The notes under the pieces are model-generated. The model was given only the letters and a program-made list of their open reading frames with translations. It was not told the DNA's origin and searched no databases. A DNA stretch of 64,000 bases from Anabaena sp. 4-3 (GTDB taxonomy: Bacteria; Cyanobacteriota; Cyanobacteriia; Cyanobacteriales; Nostocaceae): positions 167,556 to 231,555 of the forward strand of contig NZ_LUHJ01000076.1 in assembly GCF_001597745.1 (NCBI RefSeq), read 5' to 3'. Both the position numbers and the translations under genes were made by a program. Positions 8,048 through 16,594 of the stretch are shown piece after piece (the stretch's first letter is position 1; the number at the start of each line of letters is the position of its first letter).

Positions 8048-9619
8048 ATGCCACCCATGCCTCTGTCGCGTCTAATCACCTTAATTGTAGGTTTAATCGT
8101 CATTCTGGGACTCGCCCTGTGGCTGATTGATTCCCTCTCACGCCTGTATTGGCAGTTGTCTTACTCGCCATTTTTGGGTAATTTGCTGCTGTTGCTGCTA
8201 ATTGTCCTGATTGGGGCGTTAGTTGCTGCTTTTGTCTATTACGTGGTAGTATTACAATCTGGTGAACAGCGTTCCCGACGCAACCGCCGACGGGTAACAC
8301 CAGCACAGATTCCGGCTGCTAAGTCTGATGCGGCTTCTTCCACACTCCAGGCTGTCAGACAGCAAGTAGCACAAATTCAAGATGAAGTTGCACGCCAAGC
8401 TTTACTCAGTCGTTCTCAGGAAATAGAAGCTAATTTAGCTAGGGGTGAGATTCAAGTTGTGGTCTTCGGTACTGGCAGTGCTGGCAAAACTTCCCTAGTT
8501 AATGCTATAATGGGGCGGATGGTGGGCAGAGTAGACGCACCAATGGGGACAACCACCGCCGGGGAAACCTACTGTCTACGGTTGAAAGGTTTAGAACGAA
8601 AAATTTTAATTACCGATACACCAGGGATTTTAGAGGCTGGGGTGGCGGGAACAGAACGAGAACAATTAGCCAGGGCGTTGGCAACCGAGGCAGATTTACT
8701 GTTGTTTGTGGTGGATAATGATTTACGACGCTCAGAGTATGAACCACTCAGAGGTTTAGCAGAAATTGGTAAGCGATCGCTCCTCGTTCTCAATAAAACA
8801 GACTTGTATACAGACGAAGATACAGAAGCGATATTAGCAAGGTTACGCCAACGGGTGCGGGGATTTATTGCCACAAATGACGTAGTAGCGATCGCCGCTA
8901 ATCCCCAACCAGCACAACTAGAAACCGGGGAACCCTTCCAACCAGAACCGGATATCGTCCCCTTACTGCGGCGCATGGCGGCAATTTTACGGGCTGAGGG
9001 TGAGGATTTGGTGGCTGATAATATTCTCTTGCAATCTCTGCGGTTAGGAGAAGAAGCCCGTAAACTCATCGATGCCCAACGCCGTCGCCAAGCTGATAAA
9101 ATCGTTGATCGTTTCCAGTGGATAGGCGCGGGAGTGGTATCAGTTACGCCTTTGCCAGTAGTAGATTTACTAGCCACAGCCGCCGTCAATGCCCAAATGG
9201 TCGTAGAGATTGGTAGAGTCTATGGTTGTGAATTGAACATGGAACGGGGACGAGAGTTAGCTTTGTCTTTAGCGAAGACAATAGCGAGTTTGGGTATAGT
9301 TAAAGGTGCAATACAATTATTGTCTACAGCATTGCAATTAAATGTTGCCACATTTGTGATTGGCAGAGCAATACAAGGAGTAACAGCCGCATATTTAACC
9401 AGAATAGCAGGTAAAAGTTTTATTGAATATTTCCGCCATGATCAAGATTGGGGTGATGGTGGGATGACAGAGGTAGTACAGCGACAGTTTCAAATCAATC
9501 GCCGGGATGAATTTATTAAAGCATTTGTGCAGGAAGCCATTGCCAAGGTAGTTAAACCATTAACAGAGCGTGGTGAGATAATGGAACAGGAAAATGAGGG
9601 AATAGGGAATCGGGAATAG
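8048..9619 (+). CDS. Membrane-anchored Era/Dynamin-like GTPase with DUF697 domain
   Basis: Two N-terminal membrane segments (about 8-28 and 43-68) precede a basic linker and a GTPase domain: G1 GTGSAGKTS (141-149), G2 MGTTT (166-170), G3 DTPG (190-193), G4 NKTD (249-252). The C-terminal third (about 340-490) has hydrophobic Gly/Ala helices typical of DUF697 (YcjF-like). Such proteins are common in cyanobacteria and chloroplast-type genomes; the cargo or remodelling role is unproven. The 3' end (from 9536) is duplicated at 10357-10455 beyond the toxin-antitoxin pair, implying the gene's end was rebuilt by an insertion. A second in-frame ATG at 8057 could also serve as start. Confidence 0.85.
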   Translation: MPPMPLSRLITLIVGLIVILGLALWLIDSLSRLYWQLSYSPFLGNLLLLLLIVLIGALVAAFVYYVVVLQSGEQRSRRNRRRVTPAQIPAAKSDAASSTLQAVRQQVAQIQDEVARQALLSRSQEIEANLARGEIQVVVFGTGSAGKTSLVNAIMGRMVGRVDAPMGTTTAGETYCLRLKGLERKILITDTPGILEAGVAGTEREQLARALATEADLLLFVVDNDLRRSEYEPLRGLAEIGKRSLLVLNKTDLYTDEDTEAILARLRQRVRGFIATNDVVAIAANPQPAQLETGEPFQPEPDIVPLLRRMAAILRAEGEDLVADNILLQSLRLGEEARKLIDAQRRRQADKIVDRFQWIGAGVVSVTPLPVVDLLATAAVNAQMVVEIGRVYGCELNMERGRELALSLAKTIASLGIVKGAIQLLSTALQLNVATFVIGRAIQGVTAAYLTRIAGKSFIEYFRHDQDWGDGGMTEVVQRQFQINRRDEFIKAFVQEAIAKVVKPLTERGEIMEQENEGIGNRE

Positions 9620-9648
9620 GAAATTGGCTGTAGGGGTTTAGCATTGCT
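9536..9648. repeat. Direct repeat copy 1 (GTPase gene 3' end)
   Basis: This stretch covers the last 28 codons of the GTPase gene and 29 bp after it. Its first 75 nt match 10357-10431 with 8 differences, and the 20 bp at 9629-9648 match 10436-10455 exactly. The two copies bracket the PIN/RHH module. Confidence 0.9.
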
Positions 9649-9654
9649 AAATCC

Positions 9655-9873
9655 CTACTTTGTTAGAGCATCAAGTTTAGCTAATATTTCTAATCCTGCT
9701 TCTGCATTACCAATTGCAGCCATTGCTTTAAATCTGGTATGAGCATCAAATTCTGCTAGAGCAATAGTAGAAAGTTCTTCAATCAATTTATTGACACTGA
9801 TACCTTTGGCTTGAGCAAGTTCTTTCAATCTATTATGCTTATCGTCTGGTAAACGAATCGTTAAAGTTGCCAT
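9655..9873 (-). CDS. Ribbon-helix-helix antitoxin partner of PIN toxin
   Basis: The 72-aa protein begins MATLTIRLPDDKHNRLKELA, the beta strand plus first helix of a ribbon-helix-helix (Arc/CopG/HicB-like) DNA-binding fold, followed by GISVNKLIEELSTIALAEF as the second helix and a short acidic C-terminus that would wrap the toxin. It probably neutralises the PIN protein encoded immediately upstream on the same strand (6-bp gap) and represses the operon. The toxin-first gene order is the reverse of classical vapBC. The module is bracketed by the direct repeats at 9536 and 10357. Confidence 0.85.
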   Translation of the reverse strand: MATLTIRLPDDKHNRLKELAQAKGISVNKLIEELSTIALAEFDAHTRFKAMAAIGNAEAGLEILAKLDALTK

Positions 9874-9879
9874 TTGTGT

Positions 9880-10302
9880 TTAACTCCTAATAATTTCTTC
9901 TGGTTTTAATATAGATAATTTAGGAAATAACAATTCAGAATTCTGGAAATCTTTGACATTGTAAGTGGCAATAATTTGAGCATTTCCGGCAACCGCTAAT
10001 TCAATTAAGTGATTATCAGCCTCGTCTTTTAAATTAGGTCGCCATAAATAGTATATATAAACCCATTGACTGACGCTCATTAATGATGCTATTAAAGCAG
10101 AAATTTCTTCAGTAGTTAAAGGGCATTTGGCGATAACTTCTGAGCGATGAATGACTGACTCATACTCAGAAAATAAAGCATTTCCCATCAAAGGCTGATA
10201 TTCTCCTTTCAAACAGCGTCGAATCAGTTCTCTACTAGAACCTTGCGAGCTAATCAACGCACTGATAAAAACGCTGGTATCAACTACAATTTTAATCGCC
10301 AT
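9880..10302 (-). CDS. PIN-domain toxin (TIGR00305/COG1569 type)
   Basis: A 140-aa PIN-like ribonuclease. The N-terminal strand IKIVVDTSVFISALISSQG carries the first catalytic Asp (D8). The C-terminal part DEADNHLIELAVAGNAQIIATYNVKDF carries the distal acidic residues and the conserved T-N-V-K-D-F strand of the 'putative toxin, PIN family' group. Such proteins cut RNA when free of antitoxin. It is the first gene of a two-gene operon with the RHH antitoxin. The upstream 50 bp (10303-10356) is the probable promoter. The target RNA cannot be inferred. Confidence 0.88.
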   Translation of the reverse strand: MAIKIVVDTSVFISALISSQGSSRELIRRCLKGEYQPLMGNALFSEYESVIHRSEVIAKCPLTTEEISALIASLMSVSQWVYIYYLWRPNLKDEADNHLIELAVAGNAQIIATYNVKDFQNSELLFPKLSILKPEEIIRS

Positions 10303-10356
10303 GTAGCTATGATAGCATATACGCTTTCATAATAGTCCTAGCCAAAAGACTAAAAA

Positions 10357-10455
10357 GCGATCGCCAAAGTAGTCAAGCCATTAACAGAGCGTGGTGAGAT
10401 AATGGAACAGGAGAATGAGCAAATAGGGAATTGGGTGTAGGGGTTTAGCATTGCT
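10357..10455. repeat. Direct repeat copy 2 (displaced GTPase gene 3' end)
   Basis: Read on the plus strand from 10357, this stretch still encodes AIAKVVKPLTERGEIMEQEN followed by EQIGNWV and a stop, i.e. the same C-terminus as the GTPase at 8048-9619. Against copy 1, six of the eight differences in the first 75 nt are silent third-position changes. It has no start and no upstream gene body, so it is a stranded gene end. Confidence 0.88.
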
Positions 10456-10738
10456 CAACCCATAAAGTACAGGTTTATTTACGATTAGAAAAGAAACACA
10501 AAAAAAGTAACATAATTACAACCTTGTTTTTGCTGGGAACTAGATGTGTTATAAGTGGGTCAGCTTGGTTAAACGTAACTATGTCAATACAAGTTGAACG
10601 CCGTAGCAAAACTGGTTTATGCCAGTTGCATAACTCTTGTTCCAGAATCTATGCTAAGGTAATGTATCTTTAAACGATTCCGGAAACTCAGGGCAAGGGT
10701 GGGAAACTTAATACCAGGACTAACTCAGTAACCAACTC
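10456..10738. other. 283-bp upstream region of the Ser/Thr kinase
   Basis: AT-rich DNA with no supported ORF. It presumably holds the promoter of the kinase gene at 10739. I see no repeat, convincing hexamer pair or structured RNA. Confidence 0.4.
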
Positions 10739-12403
10739 ATGAACCACCACATGATCGGTAAAGTATTACAAGCACGCTACCAAATTGTCCAAAATCTGGG
10801 TGCAGGGGTATTTGGACAGACATACTTAGCTATGGATATCCATCACCCACACACGCCCAATTGTGTGGTTAAACAACTCAAGGTTAACAGTTTCCATCCG
10901 AGTTACCTAGAAACTATTAGATTACGTTTCTTAACCGAAACCGAAACTCTGAAGCGTTTGGGAACGCACCCCCAAATACCGCAGTTTCTTGCTTGTTTTG
11001 AAGAAAATGAGCGTTTCTATTTAGTACAAGAATATATTGCAGGACATTCCTTAACGGCGGAACTCCCGATAAATCAACAATGGGGGTGTTTATGGAGTGA
11101 AGACGAAATTATTGCTTTTTTAGAAGATACCTTGGAAATTTTAGAGTTTGTTCATTCCCAAGGTGTGATTCATTGCGATATTAAACCAGAAAATATTATT
11201 AGACATGTTGTTAATGGTAAGTTAGTCCTAATTGATTTTGGTTCTATCCAAGCTATAAATTTTGGTATGGATGGTGACTTATCCATTTACCAAGCTCCTG
11301 CGACTTCATTAGGTTACATTCCACCAGAGCAATTTATTGGTAAAACCCAGCCCAATAGTGATATTTATGCTGTGGGAATGATTGCTATTCAGGCTCTCAC
11401 AGGGGTAGAACCATTGCAACTAGAAATAGATCCCCAGACTAATGAAATTCTATGGCGTTCACCCGATACCCTGGTGAGTGATTATCTGGCGGCAATTCTG
11501 ACTAAAATGATTTGCTACAATTACCAGGAACGTTTTCAGTCTGCAACTGAGGTGTTGCGTCTCCTGAAGCATTTGATATGGGAAACGAAAGTCAAACCAA
11601 CTACTCAAACACAGCCAATTCAAAATACTCCAGTAGAACCGACTTTAGAAGAATCATCACCTATACTTAAAGGGGTGACTGTAGGAATAGCGGTAAACTC
11701 TTTATTAATGGGGTTGGGGGCTTATTCTTTAGTTAATACTTCTCCGTCATATTCGGAAACAGAACTTTTATCCCAAGCTAAAAAAGAATATCAATCAGGA
11801 GATTTGCAAAAGGCGATCGCCCTAGCTCAATCAATACCATCTTATAGTAATGTTTATCCAGAAGCTCAAGTCTCCCTGGAAGCTTGGCAACAGCAATGGC
11901 AAACAGCAGCACACAAATATATATTAGCAGAAACAGCTATGTCTGAGGGTAGATGGTCAGATGTCCTGACTGCTGCTGCTGAAATTCCAGATATTTCATA
12001 TTGGCAAACAAAAGCTAAAAATTTAGTCCAACAAGCCAAAACCAATATCGAAACCCAAACACAAGAGTTATTAGGTAAAGCATTCACCAAAGCGCAAGCG
12101 AGAGATTTTTCTACAGCGTTAGAATATCTGCGACAAATTCCGAAAGAAAGTTCTGCTGGTGCTTTAGTGCAGAAAAAATTGGTTGAATACAGCGAAAAAC
12201 GACAAATGAGAGCCGCATATTTTTTACATCAAGCCCACCAACAAGCATTAATTGGGAAGTTTGATAATGCGGTGAAATTTCTCCGCCAAATTCCTCAAGA
12301 TACCTATGTTTATGCTCAGGCGCAAACTAAGTTGAATGAGTACAATCAAAAGCTACGTATACAGCGTCAAAGTCAAAATCTAGCTTATCAGCTTGGGCGA
12401 TAG
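10739..12403 (+). CDS. Ser/Thr protein kinase with TM segment and helical-repeat C-terminus
   Basis: A eukaryotic-type (Hanks) kinase. The glycine loop GAGVFG is at 21-26, the ATP lysine K45 in VVKQ, the catalytic loop HCDIKPEN starts at H145 (Cys replaces the usual Arg of HRD, so activation-loop phosphorylation may not be needed) and DFG is at 166-168. One membrane segment (about 311-331, VTVGIAVNSLLMGLGAYSLV) separates it from a 220-aa TPR-like tail with repeated LxxAxxxIP units. The membrane topology suggests a sensor kinase. The ATG at 10751 (MIGKVLQARY) is an alternative start. Confidence 0.92.
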   Translation: MNHHMIGKVLQARYQIVQNLGAGVFGQTYLAMDIHHPHTPNCVVKQLKVNSFHPSYLETIRLRFLTETETLKRLGTHPQIPQFLACFEENERFYLVQEYIAGHSLTAELPINQQWGCLWSEDEIIAFLEDTLEILEFVHSQGVIHCDIKPENIIRHVVNGKLVLIDFGSIQAINFGMDGDLSIYQAPATSLGYIPPEQFIGKTQPNSDIYAVGMIAIQALTGVEPLQLEIDPQTNEILWRSPDTLVSDYLAAILTKMICYNYQERFQSATEVLRLLKHLIWETKVKPTTQTQPIQNTPVEPTLEESSPILKGVTVGIAVNSLLMGLGAYSLVNTSPSYSETELLSQAKKEYQSGDLQKAIALAQSIPSYSNVYPEAQVSLEAWQQQWQTAAHKYILAETAMSEGRWSDVLTAAAEIPDISYWQTKAKNLVQQAKTNIETQTQELLGKAFTKAQARDFSTALEYLRQIPKESSAGALVQKKLVEYSEKRQMRAAYFLHQAHQQALIGKFDNAVKFLRQIPQDTYVYAQAQTKLNEYNQKLRIQRQSQNLAYQLGR

Positions 12404-12417
12404 GTGTAAAAGTTACG

Positions 12418-12553
12418 GTAGTAGCGTGACAAAGCTAAAATGGTGCAAAAATATAGTTTTTGTGGTGTGGGCTTCTAGCCTGCACCGGACGGGCTAGAAG
12501 CCCATCCCACAACAGAGTTTTAATGCAACATTTAAGGCTTGTCACGCCACTAC
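12418..12553. repeat. 136-bp MITE-like nested inverted-repeat element
   Basis: The outer arms GTAGTAGCGTGACAA (12418-12432) and the reverse complement of 12539-12553 match at 14 of 15 positions. An inner perfect 12-bp pair, GGGCTTCTAGCC (12469-12480) against 12492-12503, forms a strong hairpin flanked by GTGGT/CCCAC. It fills the gap between two convergent genes and may also end transcription. Confidence 0.7.
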
Positions 12554-12557
12554 TGGC

Positions 12558-15488
12558 TTAAAATTCACCAGCTAGGGCTGAAACGCAACGTTCACAAATT
12601 AGGGGATGCTCTGCTGATTCTCCTACATGGGTGGAGTAATTCCAACAGCGATCGCATTTTTCACCGTCTGCATTCACTACCCCAATTTCCCAAGTTTCAG
12701 ACTGCAAAGTATATTTGACATCTTGCAGTTTCTCAGGTGAATCTAATAATTCTACCTGGGAAGTCAGGAATAAATAACGCAGTTCATCGATACCGTTACC
12801 GCTAACAGGATTTAAAGTTGCAATGGCGTTGCGGGAATTTGCATCTTTGACATAAATCAAAGCTTTGGCTTCTAGGGAAGAACCAATCATTTTGTCTACC
12901 CTAGCTTGTTCTAAAACTTTGTTAACATCAGTCCGCAACTGGCGCAATTTTTCCCAAACTTCTGCTAACTCTGGATGATGCCATTTATCTTCTAACTGCA
13001 CCCAACCAGCTTGAAACACTGATTTGTAGGGTGTTTTGTAGGGGAGATGTTGCCAGATATCTTCTGCCGTGTGACACAATACAGGTGCGATCGCTCGTGC
13101 TAAATTCTCTAAAGCGATGTGTATCACTGTCTGACAACTGCGGCGACGGAAAGCATTCGGCGCACTGATATACAGTCTATCTTTCGCCACATCTAAATAG
13201 AAATTAGACAAATCCACCACGCAGAAATTCTGCACAGTTTGGAAAAAGCGGAAGAATTGGAAACTGTCAAAAGCTTCGGTTACTTCTTGGAAAACTTCAC
13301 GGATGCGGTGCAGCATATATTTATCTAGCTGCGGTAACTTCTCAAAGGGTACAGCATCTTTTTCTGGGTCGAAATCGTGTAAACTACCCAACAAAAACCG
13401 TGCCGTATTGCGAATCTTACCTCTGACATCGTTGAGTTGTTTAATGATATTACCACCCAAACGCACATCAGCCGTGTAATCTACAGAAGACACCCACAAC
13501 CGCAACACATCAGCACCATAGGGGGGTTCTTTCTTCTGGTCTTTTCCACCTTGAATCATCACCTGTGGATCAACCACATTACCCACTGATTTACTCATTT
13601 TACGCCCTTGTTCGTCAAGAACAAAGCCGTGAGTTAATACAGTTTTGTAAGGTGCGATGCCATTTACTGCTACACTGGTGAGCAAACTGGACTGAAACCA
13701 ACCGCGATGTTGGTCAGAACCTTCTAAATAAATATCAGCCGGGTAGCGTAACTCTGGACGCTGTTTAACTACAGAAGCCCAAGATGAGCCAGAATCAAAC
13801 CATACATCCATTGTATCAGTACCTCGGCGGTAAGACCGACCATTATGGCGGTAAGACTCTGGTAATAATTCTTCTACCGACAGTTCCCACCAAGCATCAG
13901 AACCTTTTTCCGCGATGATAGCTTGAACGTGGTTGATAGTTTCCTCATTTAATAAAGGTTCGCCGGTTTCCTCATCGTAGAATACCGGGATAGGTACACC
14001 CCAGGAACGCTGACGAGAGATACACCAGTCAGAACGTTCCGCTACCATTGGCGTGATGCGATTCTCACCTTGGGCTGGAATCCATTTTACAGAAGCGATC
14101 GCCTTGAGTGCCTCATCCCGGAAACCAGCCACCGAAGCGAACCACTGTTCAGTCGCCCGGAAAATCGTCGGCTTTTTCGTCCGCCAGTCGTAAGGATATT
14201 TGTGGGCGTAAGCTTCCTCCTTCAACAGCGAACCCGCAGCACTTAGCGCATCAATAACCGCCTGATTTCCATCACCCAAAACATTCAACCCAGCAAACTG
14301 TCCCGCTTCCTCGGTAAAATTGCCATTATCATCCACAGGTGCAAGGATAGGCAAACCATAACGCAAACCAACAATGTAGTCTTCTTGACCATGACCCGGC
14401 GCAGTATGTACCAACCCTGTACCCGATTCAGTTGTGATGTAATCACCACCCACAACCACCGGACTTTCCCGCTCAAATAGCGGATGACGATAAGTAGTAT
14501 GTTCTAAATCTTGCCCCTTGAATGTGGCTTTTACAGACAACTCCGCCGAAATAGTAGCCGCCAAACGCTCCACCAAATCCGCCGCCACAATCAAATACTT
14601 AAAACCTCTCTGCGCGACGGACACTTTGCTCAAGTCGGGAGACCCGCCCACGCAAGTGTCCTCCTCCGCGTCTGGGCGTGAAACTTCCACCAAAGCATAA
14701 TTGAGGTCGCCATTAACAGCCACCGCCAAATTACCTGGAATTGTCCAAGGCGTAGTAGTCCAGACAGCCACACCCAAATCAGGCAAATACTCACCCAAAA
14801 CAGGTTTAACCGCCTCAGCCAAACCCGTCACCGGGAAAGCCGCATAAATACTGCGGGAAGTATGGCCTTCTGGGTATTCCAACTCTGCCTCAGCCAAAGC
14901 CGTCTTAGAACTGGGACTCCAGTGAACCGGCTTTAACCCGCGATAGATGTACCCTTTTAAATACATCTGCCCAAACACGCCAATTTGCGCCGCTTCATAT
15001 TCCGGCTTCAGCGTTAGGTATGGGTTATCCCAGTCACCCCAAACACCATAGCGTTTAAAACTTTGGCGTTGGTCATCCACCGTAGCCAGAGCAAATTCCT
15101 TAGCCTTTTGGCGTAATTGCAGAGGTGTTAAATTTTGCCGTTCTGCCGACTTGAGCGTTTGCAAAACCTTCAATTCAATTGGTAAGCCGTGGCAGTCCCA
15201 ACCAGGCACATAACGCACCTTCCGCCCTTGTAGCAGTTGGTAGCGGTTAATAATATCTTTGAGAATTTTATTTAAGGCATGACCAATATGAAGTGAGCCG
15301 TTGGCGTAGGGAGGCCCATCGTGCAGTATAAATAATTCGCCTGGGTTGTTTTGCGACAGGCTGTCAAAAATCTTATTTTCTTCCCAAAACTTTTGAATTT
15401 CTGGCTCACGCTTGATGGCGTTCGCCCGCATCTCAAAATTAGTCTTGGGTAAATTTACCGTATCTTTGTAGCTTCCAGGTTCTGTCAC
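12558..15488 (-). CDS. ileS: Isoleucyl-tRNA synthetase
   Basis: Charges tRNA-Ile with isoleucine in the cytoplasm. This is a class Ia synthetase with the HIGH motif in GSLHIGHALNKIL, the CP1 editing domain, KMSKS in GRKMSKSVGNVV and a C-terminal zinc knuckle (CDRCWNYS ... CERC). About 976 aa, normal for bacteria. I choose the GTG at 15488 (MTEPGSYKDTVNL) because cyanobacterial IleS proteins begin at this point; a TTG at 15527 would add 13 residues. In the editing domain an in-frame stretch from dispersed repeat DNA (about 14607-14678) adds roughly two dozen residues. Confidence 0.96.
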   Translation of the reverse strand: MTEPGSYKDTVNLPKTNFEMRANAIKREPEIQKFWEENKIFDSLSQNNPGELFILHDGPPYANGSLHIGHALNKILKDIINRYQLLQGRKVRYVPGWDCHGLPIELKVLQTLKSAERQNLTPLQLRQKAKEFALATVDDQRQSFKRYGVWGDWDNPYLTLKPEYEAAQIGVFGQMYLKGYIYRGLKPVHWSPSSKTALAEAELEYPEGHTSRSIYAAFPVTGLAEAVKPVLGEYLPDLGVAVWTTTPWTIPGNLAVAVNGDLNYALVEVSRPDAEEDTCVGGSPDLSKVSVAQRGFKYLIVAADLVERLAATISAELSVKATFKGQDLEHTTYRHPLFERESPVVVGGDYITTESGTGLVHTAPGHGQEDYIVGLRYGLPILAPVDDNGNFTEEAGQFAGLNVLGDGNQAVIDALSAAGSLLKEEAYAHKYPYDWRTKKPTIFRATEQWFASVAGFRDEALKAIASVKWIPAQGENRITPMVAERSDWCISRQRSWGVPIPVFYDEETGEPLLNEETINHVQAIIAEKGSDAWWELSVEELLPESYRHNGRSYRRGTDTMDVWFDSGSSWASVVKQRPELRYPADIYLEGSDQHRGWFQSSLLTSVAVNGIAPYKTVLTHGFVLDEQGRKMSKSVGNVVDPQVMIQGGKDQKKEPPYGADVLRLWVSSVDYTADVRLGGNIIKQLNDVRGKIRNTARFLLGSLHDFDPEKDAVPFEKLPQLDKYMLHRIREVFQEVTEAFDSFQFFRFFQTVQNFCVVDLSNFYLDVAKDRLYISAPNAFRRRSCQTVIHIALENLARAIAPVLCHTAEDIWQHLPYKTPYKSVFQAGWVQLEDKWHHPELAEVWEKLRQLRTDVNKVLEQARVDKMIGSSLEAKALIYVKDANSRNAIATLNPVSGNGIDELRYLFLTSQVELLDSPEKLQDVKYTLQSETWEIGVVNADGEKCDRCWNYSTHVGESAEHPLICERCVSALAGEF
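14607..14678. repeat. Hairpin-forming dispersed repeat inserted in frame in ileS
   Basis: GGACACTT (14619-14626) pairs with AAGTGTCC (14654-14661). The repeat translates as an EDTCVGGSPDLSKVSVAQRG segment between two normal IleS stretches (ALVEVSRPDA and FKYLIVAAD). Its GC-rich composition differs from the flanking gene. Confidence 0.6.
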
Positions 15489-15719
15489 AGCTTCATGCCT
15501 AAGTTTTATGTGTACAGGTTCTATCAATTATAAGAGATGGGATGAAGTCCCAAATTAGCGATTTTGTTGACTGTTGCAAGTTTTATTAAGTAATAGTAAG
15601 CTTGCTGGCTAAAATTGATACAACAAATCCTAACGATAGGTGAAGAATAGATAGATGTTCCCTGATTAACCACCTGTTATCCTTTGTTGTAAAGTTCTAA
15701 TATGTGGAGTCGATATAAA

Positions 15720-15968
15720 ATGAGTACAAATACACCCAAGTTGTTGGATATAGTAGCACTCACTGTTGATCTGCCGGAATATAATTTGTTACGTGGTCAA
15801 GTTGGTACAATAGTCGAAATCCTAGCAGATGGTGCTGCATTTGAAGTAGAATTTAGCGATAGTAACGGGCAAACTTACGAATCTGTTGGTTTGCGTCCAG
15901 AGCAAATTATGGTGTTATATTTTGAGCCAGCATCTCCTAGTTCAGTATCTGAAATGGTTACAGCATAA
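15720..15968 (+). CDS. DUF4926 small protein
   Basis: 82 aa. It has the DUF4926 core: LLDIVALTVDLPEYNL, RGQVGTIVEIL, FEVEFSDSNGQTY and a final RPEQIMVL strand, a small SH3-like beta barrel. These proteins are frequent in cyanobacteria, often near toxin-antitoxin or DUF6883-like genes; no activity is known. The ATG at 15720 follows an in-frame ATG at 15702 by six codons, and the later one starts the conserved region. It lies just upstream of a degraded antitoxin locus. Confidence 0.75.
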   Translation: MSTNTPKLLDIVALTVDLPEYNLLRGQVGTIVEILADGAAFEVEFSDSNGQTYESVGLRPEQIMVLYFEPASPSSVSEMVTA

Positions 15969-16043
15969 CTTAAGCGTAGGCTAGCTTGGGATATGATTTT
16001 TTGATTTGGCAAATTTACAAATCAAGTCACTCTTAATCCACCT

Positions 16044-16298
16044 ATGGGATTAACCCTCAACCTACCACCAGAATTAGAACAGTATCTAACACAGGAAGCA
16101 CAACAGCAAGGAGTTTCTGTCGAAACTTATAGATTGCAATTGCTCCAAAAATGTCTTTTAGAATTAGATAAAAATTCAAATATTGAAGGAATACCCACAT
16201 AAATTGTAATTGAAGGTATTTATCAGGGAATAAGAGAAGCATTAAGTGGACAAACTATACCCCTTTCACAAATGTGGGAAGGAATAGATGCAGAATAA
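16044..16298 (+). pseudogene. Antitoxin-like gene split by an in-frame stop
   Basis: Reading from ATG 16044 gives MGLTLNLPPELEQYLTQEA..., a ribbon-helix-helix-like N-terminus of the cyanobacterial small antitoxin type. A TAA at 16200-16202 interrupts it, but the same frame continues for 31 more codons (IVIEGIYQGIREALSG, then IPLSQMWEGIDAE) to a stop at 16296. The continuation looks like the normal C-terminal tail of this family, so I read the locus as one 84-codon gene killed by a nonsense change (for example CAA to TAA). No toxin partner follows directly. Confidence 0.6.
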
Positions 16299-16374
16299 TT
16301 AACCTCTGCCAATTGCAATTGCTCTTACTCCTCATTTTACATTTAATGTTGGGTTTCATTTCATTCAACCCAAC

Positions 16375-16503
16375 CTACTGGCTACTACGACCTTGTTGAA
16401 ATTCCGCGATCGCTTCCTGCGCTAAAGCTTCTAACTTACCATCTGCAATGTCTTTTTCTAACTCCCTCTCAAACTTTGAACAAATTATAGCTTTGTGAGC
16501 CAA
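16375..16503 (-). pseudogene. Antitoxin C-terminal fragment
   Basis: The minus strand encodes about 42 residues, ending FERELEKDIADGKLEALAQE, AIAEFQQGRSSQ and stop. This is typical of the C-terminal part of small cyanobacterial type II antitoxins (D-x-A-x-G-K-L-x-x-L-A-E-A). Only a TTG at 16503 is available as a start, and the usual N-terminal part is missing. I treat it as a remnant, although a short TTG-initiated gene cannot be excluded. Confidence 0.45.
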
Positions 16504-16517
16504 CTAAAAGAGCTAAT

Positions 16518-16573
16518 CCCCCCTAACCGCGAATGACAAGGGGGGAAACAGACACCGAGAAGGCGATCGCCTT
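16518..16573. repeat. 56-bp direct repeat, copy 1
   Basis: Identical at all 56 positions to 17341-17396. It contains CCCCCC ... GGGGGG arms that can pair, and a HIP1-centred palindrome AAGGCGATCGCCTT. Together with copy 2 it brackets the VapBC-like pair. Confidence 0.92.
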
Positions 16574-16594
16574 ATCCTAGTAACAGCGCAAATT

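Noticed and set aside
8569-9189. 206-aa minus-strand open frame inside the GTPase gene
   Set aside because: Antisense shadow of a clear GTPase with all G motifs; Ser/Arg-rich composition typical of shadows.
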